Notes under the pieces: model-generated
Seen by the model: only the letters and a program-made list of their open reading frames with translations
Told to the model about the DNA's origin: nothing
Databases searched by the model: none
Position numbers and translations under genes: made by a program
NCBI GenBank assembly: GCA_043742785.1
Contig: JAYTXU010000001.1
Coordinates: 1-30,406 of the forward strand
Reading direction: 5' to 3'
Length of the DNA: 30,406 nt
From: JACQCF01 sp043742785
GTDB lineage: Bacteria > Omnitrophota > Gorgyraeia > Zapsychrales > Fredricksoniimonadaceae
In this document: one piece after another, positions 1 through 7,449 of the stretch
Layout of the letters: each line of letters opens with the position of its first letter
How positions within the stretch are numbered: position 1 is the stretch's first letter

Positions 1-202
1 CGCGAAGTACAGAATTGTAAAGTTCCACAACCTCAATACCTAAAGTCTTGGCAATGGCAATATGCGATTCAATGGTGCCGGTCATTTTTTTGTTTTCAAT
101 GCGGCTAAGGGTGGCTAATTGAACGCCACTTTTTTCTGAAAGCTCTGTCAGGGTTATTTTTTTTGCTTTACGGATTTCGTTTAGTTTATCGCCTATTAAC
201 AT
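1..202 (-). CDS. XRE-family HTH transcriptional regulator (partial, runs off left edge)
   Basis: Read on the minus strand from the ATG at 202-200, the frame stays open to base 1 and gives 67 residues beginning MLIGDKLNEIRKAKKITLTE. This is a classic Cro/CI-type helix-turn-helix: KLNEIRKAKKITLTELSEKSGV (helices 1-2), then QLATLSRIEN as the recognition helix (the 'S-IE' signature), then IAIAKTLGIEVVELY (helices 4-5). An SD sequence (AGGAG, complement of 211-215) sits 8 nt upstream of the ATG, which supports the start. The C-terminus lies outside the window, so ligand or dimerisation domains cannot be judged. It is divergent from the small secreted-protein gene at 409 and could regulate the shared intergenic region and itself; that is inference from position only. 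Confidence 0.85.
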   Translation of the reverse strand, partial: MLIGDKLNEIRKAKKITLTELSEKSGVQLATLSRIENKKMTGTIESHIAIAKTLGIEVVELYNSVLR

Positions 203-257
203 AGTGTTTACTCCTAAAGTAAATAAGTTATGAATGAATGGAAATAGCTTAGCATAT

Positions 258-317
258 ATTGACTAAAATGCAAATAATATTGATGAAAAAGTTATTAATT
301 GTTTTAAAATTGACTAA
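258..317. repeat. Direct repeat ATTGACTAA in XRE/secreted-protein intergenic region
   Basis: ATTGACTAA occurs at 258-266 and again at 309-317, 51 nt apart start to start, in the AT-rich gap (203-408) between two divergent genes. XRE regulators often bind repeated or palindromic sites near their own promoter, so these are possible operators. The motif is short and the region is AT-rich, so chance is not excluded. Confidence 0.3.
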
Positions 318-332
318 TAGTAAAATAAAATG

Positions 333-361
333 TTGACAAAAAATCAAATTTGTATTAGATT
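333..361 (+). promoter_or_regulatory. Sigma70-type promoter for the small secreted protein
   Basis: A perfect -35 hexamer TTGACA (333-338) is followed after 17 nt by TAGATT (356-361), a 4/6 match to TATAAT. Transcription would start near 368, giving a leader of about 40 nt that carries the SD at 397-401. Confidence 0.6.
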
Positions 362-408
362 TACTTTGTTTGAAATTAACCATTAAACAATTTAAAAGGA
401 GATGGGGT

Positions 409-675
409 ATGAAAAAAGTTCTAACAATGATGTTAGCAGGGATGGTGATCGCTAGTTCTACGTTTGCATTTGCTGAAGAGGTGTATGCAACTAAAAATGG
501 TAAAAAGTATCATAAGGTAGATTGTATATTGATTAAAGATAAAGGTGCAAAAGTTATTGCCCTAGAAGATGCAGAGAAAAAGGGGATGAAACCATGTCGC
601 CGTTGTTATGGTAGTGTTAATCAAGGATTAGAAGTCAAAGCAGATGTGCCCGTAGCAGCTCCAAGTGCCAAATAA
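409..675 (+). CDS. Small secreted protein with Ada-like Cys-rich (metal-binding) motif
   Basis: The product is 88 residues from the ATG at 409, chosen because AGGAG (397-401) lies 7 nt upstream and because it starts a clear signal peptide (MKKVLTMMLAGMVIASSTFAFA, probable cleavage before EEVY). A TTG start at 370 would put 13 charged residues in front and lacks an SD. The mature protein has the pattern YATKNGKKYHKVDC, then a spacer, then KKGMKPCRRCYG. That His/Cys...CxxC arrangement resembles the Zn-binding module of Ada and the small secreted 'key-lock' domains with the same 'NGK.YH...C' and 'PC..C' motifs. The tail is Ala/Pro/Val rich. Function is unknown; a periplasmic metal-binding role is inferred from the Cys residues. 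Confidence 0.75.
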   Translation: MKKVLTMMLAGMVIASSTFAFAEEVYATKNGKKYHKVDCILIKDKGAKVIALEDAEKKGMKPCRRCYGSVNQGLEVKADVPVAAPSAK

Positions 676-713
676 CCATTTGGCTGCCTATCTTAGGTGT
701 AGGCTTCTGGGTC

Positions 714-742
714 AATTCCTTCCGCTTTTAGCGGAGTTAATT
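714..742 (+). promoter_or_regulatory. Stem-loop just upstream of the spoVG ribosome binding site
   Basis: TCCGC (721-725) pairs with GCGGA (731-735) over a TTTTA loop, and AATT at 714-717 can pair with AATT at 739-742 with a small internal loop. The SD (AGGAGG, 744-749) begins 1 nt after the outer pair. No T-tract follows, so it does not look like an intrinsic terminator; it may shape spoVG translation or be a remnant. Confidence 0.35.
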
Positions 743-753
743 GAGGAGGGGTT

Positions 754-1023
754 ATGTCAGTTGATGTTTTAGATTTTAAGATTATTAAGATTCACCGATT
801 ACCTGATGGAAATCGTATAAAGGCTTTTGTTGATTTAGGAATTAACGATGCTCTTTTGATCAAGGGAATTCGTATCGTTGATGGTCAAAAAGGTCTTTTT
901 GTCTGTATGCCTCAGGAACAAGGGAAAAATGAAAAATGGTACGAAAGGGTAAGATGTTTGAATGATGATGTTCGAATGTCTATTAATAAGAAAGTATTGG
1001 AAGCTTATAAAGCTTCGAAGTAA
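754..1023 (+). CDS. spoVG: SpoVG-family DNA/RNA-binding protein
   Basis: The 89-residue product matches the short SpoVG family (usually 84-100 residues): an N-terminal beta-strand with VDVLDFKIIKI, then GNRIKAFVDLGINDALLIKGIRIVDGQKGLFVCMPQ, where 'I-gIRVIDG-nGLFVaMP' is the family signature, then the C-terminal helix region ending INKKVLEAYK. SpoVG proteins bind nucleic acid and act as pleiotropic regulators in sporulating and non-sporulating bacteria, including spirochaetes and other diderms. The start is supported by a full AGGAGG at 744-749. A strongly folded RNA element begins 9 nt after the stop, and a hairpin precedes the SD. Given the family's RNA binding in other bacteria, autoregulation through these is possible but untested. 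Confidence 0.9.
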   Translation: MSVDVLDFKIIKIHRLPDGNRIKAFVDLGINDALLIKGIRIVDGQKGLFVCMPQEQGKNEKWYERVRCLNDDVRMSINKKVLEAYKASK

Positions 1024-1031
1024 TAAATCTT

Positions 1032-1148
1032 AGAATATTCAGGGCGTCATTAATCTTTGATGGGGACGCAGAGCAGTCGACAGCGATGGGTCCAGGGGAC
1101 CATTTTAGATTAGGTCGTAAACTTATCCAACGACGTCTTGAATATTTT
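1032..1148 (+). ncRNA. Putative structured RNA (three-way-junction fold, unknown class)
   Basis: Bases 1034-1048 pair with 1132-1146 as 15 consecutive pairs (two G-U), extendable to 1032/1148. Inside are TAATCT (1051-1056) with AGATTA (1107-1112), GGTCC (1089-1093) with GGACC (1097-1101) over a 3-nt loop, and GTCGT (1114-1118) with ACGAC (1130-1134), which competes with the base of the outer stem. GCGTC (1044-1048) can instead pair with GACGC (1065-1069), so two folds compete. A TTTTT run (1145-1149) ends the outer stem, as in an intrinsic terminator. Blocks CAGGGC, GGGACGCAGAGC and GATGGGTCCAGGGGACC recall in order the conserved parts of the c-di-GMP-I (GEMM) riboswitch, but the GGCAAACC segment and GNRA loop are missing. 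It lies between spoVG and a tRNA promoter, so it could be a spoVG 3' UTR, an attenuator or a stand-alone RNA. Confidence 0.5.
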
Positions 1149-1168
1149 TCTATTCGTTATAATCGAAC

Positions 1169-1197
1169 TTGTCAATAGTAGATGCTTTTGTTAATAT
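1169..1197 (+). promoter_or_regulatory. Promoter of tRNA-Ala
   Basis: TTGTCA (1169-1174) and TAATAT (1192-1197) are separated by exactly 17 nt. The predicted start near 1204 leaves about 10 nt before the mature tRNA 5' end at 1215. Confidence 0.65.
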
Positions 1198-1214
1198 ACC
1201 GACTTATACTTATA

Positions 1215-1291
<77 letters not shown>

Positions 1292-1312
1292 GGATTCGTT
1301 AAAGAAAGTTTT

Positions 1313-2047
1313 ATGCACCGTTTTTATTCAGCTAACGCTAATTTTCAGCAGAAAAGTCTATCTATTACTGATTCTAATGAAATTCATCATATCAAGGATG
1401 TTTTACATTTAAAGAAGGGGGCGGTTATTCAGATTTTTAATAGCCAAAATCAAGAAGCTGATGTTGTTATCGATTCTTTGAATCTTCAGGGGATTAAGGT
1501 TTCTGTTGGTTCTGTGCGTGAAGCGGATATGGGAAAAGTTAAGATTGTTTTAGCCTGCGCGCCGCCTAAAAAAGATAAGTTTGAATGGATTATTGAGAAG
1601 TGCACTGAACTGGGGGTAGATGAAATTATTCCTTTAAAAACTAAACGCAGTGAGGTGATTTTCTCAGATGAGAGAATGGTTGGTAAATTAGTTCGTTTTG
1701 AGAAGGTAATCATTAATGCAGCTAAACAATCCAAACGTATTCATATGCCAAAGATTCATTCAATGACAGATTTATCAGTGGTGCTTAAGAATCTTGATCC
1801 AAAAGGAGTTCATCTTTTTCCATCTTTGAATGGTCATTCTCAGTCTATTAAAAATGTTTTACTTAAAAGTTCTAGAGCTTTAGTGATTACTATTTTTATA
1901 GGTCCAGAAGGAGATTTTACTCCAGATGAAGTTCGCATGGCATTGGATCATGGATGTGTAGCGGTGTCTTTGGGTAATACGGTTCTAAAGGTGGAAACTG
2001 CAGCTATTGCCACAGTCAGTTTTGTTCATTTTTTATTTAAAAACTAG
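1313..2047 (+). CDS. rsmE: 16S rRNA (uracil1498-N3)-methyltransferase
   Basis: RsmE uses SAM to methylate N3 of U1498 in 16S rRNA, at the decoding centre of the 30S subunit. The 244-residue length is normal. The N-terminal PUA-like part starts MHRFYSANANF and includes EIHHIKDVLHLKKG. The middle has the conserved CAPPKKDKFEWIIEKCTELGVDEIIPLKTKRSEV. The C-terminal SPOUT (trefoil-knot) domain has IGPEGDFTPDE followed by VSLGNTVLKVETAAIATVSFV, which match the family's GPEGGF and 'LG..ILR.ETA' SAM-binding motifs (Asp replaces the second Gly of GPEGG). The SD is weak (AAAGAAAG near 1301-1308). It probably shares a transcript with tRNA-Ala just upstream. Confidence 0.93.
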   Translation: MHRFYSANANFQQKSLSITDSNEIHHIKDVLHLKKGAVIQIFNSQNQEADVVIDSLNLQGIKVSVGSVREADMGKVKIVLACAPPKKDKFEWIIEKCTELGVDEIIPLKTKRSEVIFSDERMVGKLVRFEKVIINAAKQSKRIHMPKIHSMTDLSVVLKNLDPKGVHLFPSLNGHSQSIKNVLLKSSRALVITIFIGPEGDFTPDEVRMALDHGCVAVSLGNTVLKVETAAIATVSFVHFLFKN

Positions 2048-2082
2048 TGTTTTTCTTAAATTCCATTCTAGTCCCTTTAGAA

Positions 2083-2112
2083 TTGACAATACAATCCCTA
2101 TCAATGTATAAT
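2083..2112 (+). promoter_or_regulatory. Strong sigma70 promoter of recA
   Basis: TTGACA (2083-2088) and TATAAT (2107-2112) are both perfect hexamers, separated by 18 nt. The predicted start is near 2119, with GGAGG at 2137-2141 before the recA ATG. No E. coli-type (CTGT-N8-ACAG) or Bacillus-type (GAAC-N4-GTTC) LexA box is visible across 2048-2145. Confidence 0.8.
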
Positions 2113-2145
2113 CCCACATTCATTTAATTAAATATTGGAGGTTTT

Positions 2146-3195
2146 ATGGCTCAAGACAAAGCAGTGGTGGAAAAGGTTGAAAAAGCGGCGAGTGCTGAAA
2201 AAGAAAATCGTATGAAAGCATTAGAGTTGGCTTTAGCGCAAATCGAGAAGCAGCATGGTAAGGGTTCGATTATGCGATTAGATAGCAAGATTGTTATCGA
2301 TACTCCAGTTATTCCAACGGGTTCTTTGGCTTTGGATGCCGCTTTAGGTGTTTGGGGAATTCCTCGAGGGCGTGTCATTGAAATTTATGGTCAGGAATCT
2401 TCTGGTAAAACAACTTTGACTTTAAGCATTATTAAACAATTGCAGTTAAGTGGTGGTGTGGCCGCATTTATCGATGCAGAGCATGCGTTTGATAGTAATT
2501 ATGCAAAGATGGTTGGTGTTAAATTAGATGATCTTTTAATTTCTCAACCAGATACAGGTGAGCAAGCTTTAGAAATTGCTGAGACATTAGTTCGTTCCAA
2601 TGGGGTGGATTTAGTGGTTATTGATTCCGTGGCAGCTTTGACTCCTCGTGCAGAAATTGAAGGAGAAATGGGCGATTCTCATATGGGTTTACAAGCTCGT
2701 TTGATGAGCCAAGCGTTGCGTAAGTTAACAGCAGCAATCAATAAATCCCATTGTTGTGTGATTTTTATTAATCAAATTCGTATGAAGATTGGGATTATGT
2801 TTGGTAATCCTGAAACAACTACCGGTGGACGTGCATTGAAATTTTATGCTTCCGTACGTATTGAATTGCGTAAAGTTGAATCAGTTAAGGTGGGTGAAGA
2901 AATCATAGCTAACCGTGTGAAGGCTAAAGTTGTTAAGAATAAAGTGGCACCACCATTTAAAGAAGCTCAATTTGAAATTCATTTTAATGAAGGGATTTCA
3001 CAAAGCAGCGATGTGTTAGATTTAGGGGTTGAGACCGAAATTATTCAAAAAGCTGGAGCTTGGCTCTCTTATGAAAATGAGAAAATTGGTCAAGGAAGAG
3101 AAGCAGCTCGTAAATTTTTGAAAGAAAATCCTAAAATCTTGGCTAAGATTGAAAAACAGGTGATTGAGAAATTGAAGGCTAAAGCAAAAACTTAA
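2146..3195 (+). CDS. recA: Recombinase RecA
   Basis: RecA forms ATP-dependent filaments on ssDNA for homologous recombination and, where present, SOS induction. The 349 residues are typical. The Walker A reads GQESSGKTT (residues 82-90), where nearly all RecAs have GPESSGKT, so Pro83 is replaced by Gln. Walker B is LVVIDSVAAL, loop L1 covers the EGEMGDSHMGLQARLMSQALRK region, and loop L2 lies in FINQIRMKIG..FGNPETTTGG, with FYASVRIELRK following. The C-terminal domain is Lys/Glu rich. The start has a GGAGG SD 4 nt away. The stop overlaps the recX start (TAATG), so the two are translationally coupled. Confidence 0.98.
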   Translation: MAQDKAVVEKVEKAASAEKENRMKALELALAQIEKQHGKGSIMRLDSKIVIDTPVIPTGSLALDAALGVWGIPRGRVIEIYGQESSGKTTLTLSIIKQLQLSGGVAAFIDAEHAFDSNYAKMVGVKLDDLLISQPDTGEQALEIAETLVRSNGVDLVVIDSVAALTPRAEIEGEMGDSHMGLQARLMSQALRKLTAAINKSHCCVIFINQIRMKIGIMFGNPETTTGGRALKFYASVRIELRKVESVKVGEEIIANRVKAKVVKNKVAPPFKEAQFEIHFNEGISQSSDVLDLGVETEIIQKAGAWLSYENEKIGQGREAARKFLKENPKILAKIEKQVIEKLKAKAKT

Positions 3196-3671
3196 TGATT
3201 CAACAGCGCTCACCACGAGTGGCTTCTTCAGCAAAAGTGACAGCATTAAAGTTTTTAAAAATGAGATCGTGCAGTATTGGAGAATTAAAGGAGAAGCTTA
3301 AAGGTAAGAAGTTTTCTTCTCAAGAAATAGAAGCAACTGTTGATTATTTAACGGAATTAAAATTATTAGACGACCGGGCTTTTACGAAGAGTTGGATTAC
3401 CTATCGTTTAGCTCGGCCGTTTGGTTTTAGAAGGATATATTCCGAGCTTATTCAAAAGGGTGTTGCCAAAGACATTATCAATGAGGCTATATCCCAAGTA
3501 AAGGGTCAGGAATATGAAGAAGGTGATGTGGCTTTAGAATTAGCCCGCCGCCGTTGGGATCGATTATCAGGAATTGACCCTCAAAAAAGAAGAAAAAGAG
3601 TTGGAGATTTCTTATTACGCCGTGGTTTTCCCATGGACGAGGTTATGAAGGTATTAAAAAAATTATGTTAA
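3195..3671 (+). CDS. recX: RecA regulatory protein RecX
   Basis: RecX binds in the groove of RecA filaments and limits their growth. The 158-residue product has the three tandem three-helix repeats of the family: ALKFLKMRSCSIGELKEKLK..FSSQEIEATVDYLTELKLLDDRAFTKSWITYRL, then the 'FGFRRIYSELIQKGVAKDIINEAI' repeat, then the C-terminal ALELARRRWDRL...KRVGDFLLRRGFPMDEVMKVLKK. The start overlaps the recA stop by 1 nt, and the gene overlaps alaS by 7 nt, so it depends on the recA promoter. The order recA-recX-alaS is conserved in many bacteria. Confidence 0.93.
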   Translation: MIQQRSPRVASSAKVTALKFLKMRSCSIGELKEKLKGKKFSSQEIEATVDYLTELKLLDDRAFTKSWITYRLARPFGFRRIYSELIQKGVAKDIINEAISQVKGQEYEEGDVALELARRRWDRLSGIDPQKRRKRVGDFLLRRGFPMDEVMKVLKKLC

Positions 3672-6226
3672 GTACTAATGAGATACGTCAGAAGTTTCTA
3701 GATTTTTTTAAATCCAAAAATCACAGCATTATTGTCAGTGATTCTCTGGTGCCTAAGGATGATCCGACAGTTCTTTTTACAACGGCAGGGATGCAACAAT
3801 TTAAGTCGCAATTTTTAGGACATATTGATGGTTTTACAAAAGCGTCTACTTGTCAAAAATGTTTGCGCACCGATGATTTAGATGTGGTGGGAAAGACAGA
3901 TTTTCATCACACGTTTTTTGAAATGTTGGGAAACTTTTCTTTCGGAGATTATTTTAAGAAGGATGCGATTGCCTGGGCCTGGGAATTTTTAACAGTTGAA
4001 TTAAAATTACCTAAAAATAAATTGTGGGTCTCTGTTTATAAAGATGATGAAGAGGCTTATGGCTATTGGGCGAATGATATTAAGATTCCACTGGATCGCA
4101 TTGTTAGATTAGGGGATAAAAGCAATTTCTGGCCTTCGAATGCTAGGCTTAATGGGCCTAATGGTCCTTGCGGTCCATGTTCTGAAATCTTTTATGATTA
4201 TGGAGTAAATAAGAATTGTTCCAAGGGGGAAAAATGTGATCCTGATTGTTCTTGCGGACGATTTTCGGAGGTTTGGAATTTAGTTTTCACTCAGTTTAAT
4301 CGTAAGGATGGCGGTATTTTAGAACCACTACCGGCTAAGAATATCGATACGGGGATGGGGTTGGAACGTTTGGTCGCTGTGGTGCAAGGCAAGAAGAGTA
4401 ATTACGAGACAGATAATTTTGCTGCTATTTTAAAGGTGATCAAGGATACGTTTAAAGCTAATAATGCGCAAGCTACTGAGAGTGAATTTCGTATCATTGC
4501 TGATCATATACGTGCGGTGACTATTGGTATTTCAGATGGTGTTATTCCTTCTAACGAAGGACGTGGTTATGTGATGCGCAAACTGATTGTAGATATTACA
4601 GATTTAGCAATACGTGCTGGAATTGAAAAACCTGTCATTCATACCTTTGTGGATGTGGTTGTGGATGTGTTAAAACAGCCTTATCCAGAATTGGTTGGAA
4701 AAGCGCCAGGGGTTAAAGCTTTAGTTAAGCGTATAGAAGAAGCTTTTATGAAGGTGCGTAAAGAACGAATCCCTGAGTTAAAAGAAAAAATTAATATGTT
4801 TAAAGAGGATAATCAAGGACTTGGTTCTATGTTTTTTTTATACCGTGATACGTATGGGTTAACTTTATCAACTATTACTAACGTTGCTCATGAAGTAGGT
4901 GTTAATAAAGAGGTGTTAGATTTAGCTATTAGAACTTTTGAAGTTAAGATGGACGATCAAAAGAATCGTTCTCGTGCTGGTAGTAAAATGACAGGAGATG
5001 TTTTTACGAATTCAAGCATTAAAACCAATTTGCCTAAGACAGAATTTGTAGGGTATAGCCAGATAAAAGCTGAGGCTAAGGTTCTACAAGTAATTGGGGA
5101 CGCTCCTAATGTGAAAGTGATTTTAGATCGGACACCATTTTATGCGGAGTCTGGCGGTCAAAGGGGGGATACAGGTAGCATATCTTTGCATCAAGGACGC
5201 TTACGTGTTGGAGATACGCAAAAGGTGAATGATATTTTTGTTCATGATTGTATTGTTGAACAAGGTGTTGTTAAAGAAGGAGATCAGGTTGTTGCGCAAA
5301 TTGACGAGGCTCGTCGTTTAGCGATTATGCGTAATCATACAGCTACACATTTGTTACAATGTGCTTTGCGAGAAACTTTAGGTGCTCATATTAAGCAGCA
5401 AGGGTCTTTAGTTGATGAAGGGCGCTTGCGTTTTGACTTTACCCATCCTTATGGCGTTAAGCCCGAGGAGATGCAAAAAATTGAAAATCGTTTGAATGAG
5501 TTTATTAAACGCGCAGATAAGGTTAGTGTCGAAGTATTACCGATTGAAGAAGCGAAAAAAAGAGGTGCTTTGGCTTTCTTTGCTGAAAAATATGGGAATA
5601 CTGTTCGTGTGGTTTCAATTGGTGATTATTCTCGTGAGTTTTGTGGAGGAATACATATTTCATCAACGGCTCAAATAGAAGCGATGAAGATTGTCTCTGA
5701 GGGATCGGTAGCACAAGGGATTCGCCGTGTGGAAGCGGTCACAGGTAAGGCTGCAGTTGAAGAGGTGTTAAATAAGAAAAAGCAGGAAGCACAGATTAAA
5801 GAAGAAGCTTTACGTGCCAAGCAATTAGACAAAGAAAAACAAAGTGCAAATTTTGAACAGATAAAATCTTCTATTGATGAAATGATTGGCACTGCTGAGA
5901 ATATTAAAGGAGTGAGTGTTATTGCTCGATGTTTACAAGAGGTTGATATTTCCATGTTGCGCAAACTTTCTGATTTATTAAAACAGAAAATGCCTTCAGG
6001 TGTTTTTATTTTGGGAACTAAAGGACAAGAGGATGCTGCTTTGGTTATTTCTGTCACTGATGATTTAGTAGCACGAGGAATTAAGGCTAATGATTTAATT
6101 AATCGTGTAGCTCCGTTATTCGGTGCTAATGGTGGTGGAAAACCGCAATTAGCTCAAGCTGGCAGCAAGGAACCTAAAAAAATTGAGTCAGCAATCGTGC
6201 AAGCAAAAGAAATGATTACTATATGA
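3665..6226 (+). CDS. alaS: Alanine--tRNA ligase
   Basis: AlaRS charges tRNA-Ala, recognising the G3:U70 pair that is present in the tRNA at 1215. The 853 residues cover the full domain set. The class II catalytic core is at residues 1-250, with FTTAGMQQFKSQFLG, RTDDLDVVGKTDFHHTFFEMLGNFSFGDYF and TGMGLERL. A Cys-rich insert (CGPCSEIF...CSKGEKCDPDCSCGRF) follows in the core. The editing domain has the zinc motif RNHTATHLL and its partner CGGIH (usually CGGTH, so Thr is replaced by Ile). A short coiled linker leads to a C-Ala domain ending GANGGGKPQLAQAG. Translation is coupled at both ends: 7 nt overlap with recX and 4 nt (ATGA) with hisD. Confidence 0.98.
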   Translation: MLSTNEIRQKFLDFFKSKNHSIIVSDSLVPKDDPTVLFTTAGMQQFKSQFLGHIDGFTKASTCQKCLRTDDLDVVGKTDFHHTFFEMLGNFSFGDYFKKDAIAWAWEFLTVELKLPKNKLWVSVYKDDEEAYGYWANDIKIPLDRIVRLGDKSNFWPSNARLNGPNGPCGPCSEIFYDYGVNKNCSKGEKCDPDCSCGRFSEVWNLVFTQFNRKDGGILEPLPAKNIDTGMGLERLVAVVQGKKSNYETDNFAAILKVIKDTFKANNAQATESEFRIIADHIRAVTIGISDGVIPSNEGRGYVMRKLIVDITDLAIRAGIEKPVIHTFVDVVVDVLKQPYPELVGKAPGVKALVKRIEEAFMKVRKERIPELKEKINMFKEDNQGLGSMFFLYRDTYGLTLSTITNVAHEVGVNKEVLDLAIRTFEVKMDDQKNRSRAGSKMTGDVFTNSSIKTNLPKTEFVGYSQIKAEAKVLQVIGDAPNVKVILDRTPFYAESGGQRGDTGSISLHQGRLRVGDTQKVNDIFVHDCIVEQGVVKEGDQVVAQIDEARRLAIMRNHTATHLLQCALRETLGAHIKQQGSLVDEGRLRFDFTHPYGVKPEEMQKIENRLNEFIKRADKVSVEVLPIEEAKKRGALAFFAEKYGNTVRVVSIGDYSREFCGGIHISSTAQIEAMKIVSEGSVAQGIRRVEAVTGKAAVEEVLNKKKQEAQIKEEALRAKQLDKEKQSANFEQIKSSIDEMIGTAENIKGVSVIARCLQEVDISMLRKLSDLLKQKMPSGVFILGTKGQEDAALVISVTDDLVARGIKANDLINRVAPLFGANGGGKPQLAQAGSKEPKKIESAIVQAKEMITI

Positions 6227-7449
6227 AACTAGTCAAACAAACCGGTCAGAATATTGATAAACTCTACAATCGTCACCTAAACTTTCGTAAGAAACATATT
6301 GAAGAAAAGGTAAGGGCAATTATTGATGATGTGCGTTTAAATGGTGATGATGCGCTCATTAAATACACCCGTCGTTTTGATGGTGTCAAATTGACTGTTC
6401 GTCAACTAAAAGTCGCTGAGGCGGAAATTTCCAGTGCTTATCAAAATATTACTCCTGATTTTGTGGGGCATTTAAAGACGATTATTAATAATGTCTCGAT
6501 GTATTATAAAAAGCAATTGCACAAACCTTGTAAAACTAAGGGACGTGATGGGGTTATATTAAAGGAAGAAGTTAGACCGTTAGATTCTGTTGGGATTTAC
6601 ATACCAGCTGGAACAGCTCCTTTAGTTTCGTCAGTTTATATGACGGCTGTGCCAGCGATTATCGCAGGTGTCAAGAGAGTAGTGATTGTGACTCCACCTA
6701 ATAAACAGGGTAATGTGAATCCTCATATTTTAGCAGTAGCTAATTTATTGAAGGTTACTGAAATTTATAAGTTAGGTGGAGCTCAGGCGATTTCTGCCTT
6801 GGCTTTGGGAACAAAGATAATTCCTAAAGTCGACAAAATTGTTGGTCCTGGTAATATGTATGTGACTGAAGCCAAGCGTCAGTTGTTTGGTTATGTGGAT
6901 ATTGATATGTTGGCTGGTCCAACAGAGCTTGTAGTTATTGCGAATCGTTATAGTAATGTCGATTTTGTAGTTGCTGATCTAGAAGCTCAAATGGAACATA
7001 TTGGCGGTTTGTCTATTTTAATAAGTACTTCCAAGCAGTTAATTAAGCAGGTGCGTGAAAGAGTTGCTAATGGCTATTGTATTTATTGTAAGAATATGGA
7101 TGAAGCTGTTGAGATTGCCAATAATATTGCTCCTGAACATTTACAGATTATGACCAACAATGCCGTCACTGTGGCGAAGCAAATCAAACATGCAGGAGCT
7201 ATTTTCTTAGGTCCTTATAGTCCAACTGCTTTAGGTGATTATGCAGCAGGACCCAGCCATGTACTTCCAACTATGGGGACAGCTAAATTTTTCTCTGGAT
7301 TATCGTTATCAAGTTTTACAAAAACGAGCCATGTGATTTCTTATTCCAAGAAAGCTTTGGAAAAAATAAGAGAGCCATTGGAGAAGGTAGCAAACTTAGA
7401 GGGTTTAACTAAACACGCAGATTCCGTTAATGTGAGGTTCAAAACATGA
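6223..7449 (+). CDS. hisD: Histidinol dehydrogenase
   Basis: HisD oxidises L-histidinol to L-histidine in two NAD-dependent steps, the last reactions of the pathway, using a Zn ion. The 408 residues are slightly shorter than the usual 420-440. Family motifs are present: LKEEVRPLDSVGIYIPAGTAPLVSSVYMTAVPA, KLGGAQAISALALGT, KIVGPGN.YVTEAKR, DMLAGPTEL, the Zn ligands Gln and His in DLEAQMEHIGG, the catalytic Glu-His in APEHLQI, and GDYAAGPSHVLPT. The ATG overlaps the alaS stop as ATGA, and the gene overlaps hisB by 4 nt. It heads the his block, with hisG (the pathway's first enzyme) not seen anywhere in the window. Confidence 0.97.
   Translation: MKLVKQTGQNIDKLYNRHLNFRKKHIEEKVRAIIDDVRLNGDDALIKYTRRFDGVKLTVRQLKVAEAEISSAYQNITPDFVGHLKTIINNVSMYYKKQLHKPCKTKGRDGVILKEEVRPLDSVGIYIPAGTAPLVSSVYMTAVPAIIAGVKRVVIVTPPNKQGNVNPHILAVANLLKVTEIYKLGGAQAISALALGTKIIPKVDKIVGPGNMYVTEAKRQLFGYVDIDMLAGPTELVVIANRYSNVDFVVADLEAQMEHIGGLSILISTSKQLIKQVRERVANGYCIYCKNMDEAVEIANNIAPEHLQIMTNNAVTVAKQIKHAGAIFLGPYSPTALGDYAAGPSHVLPTMGTAKFFSGLSLSSFTKTSHVISYSKKALEKIREPLEKVANLEGLTKHADSVNVRFKT

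Noticed and set aside
370..408. TTG start extending the small secreted protein by 13 residues
   Set aside because: It would place charged residues before a good signal peptide; the ATG at 409 has a strong SD.
1032..1148. Firm call of a c-di-GMP-I (GEMM) riboswitch
   Set aside because: Some conserved blocks are similar, but the GGCAAACC segment, GNRA tetraloop and a regulated downstream gene are lacking, so I kept it as an unassigned structured RNA.
2048..2145. LexA/SOS box upstream of recA
   Set aside because: Neither CTGT-N8-ACAG nor GAAC-N4-GTTC is present in the region.
5671..6057. Antisense open frame of 128 codons opposite alaS
   Set aside because: It lies wholly within the well-supported alaS C-terminal region, is rich in Ser/Cys/Ile as shadow frames are here, and has no domain pattern or SD.
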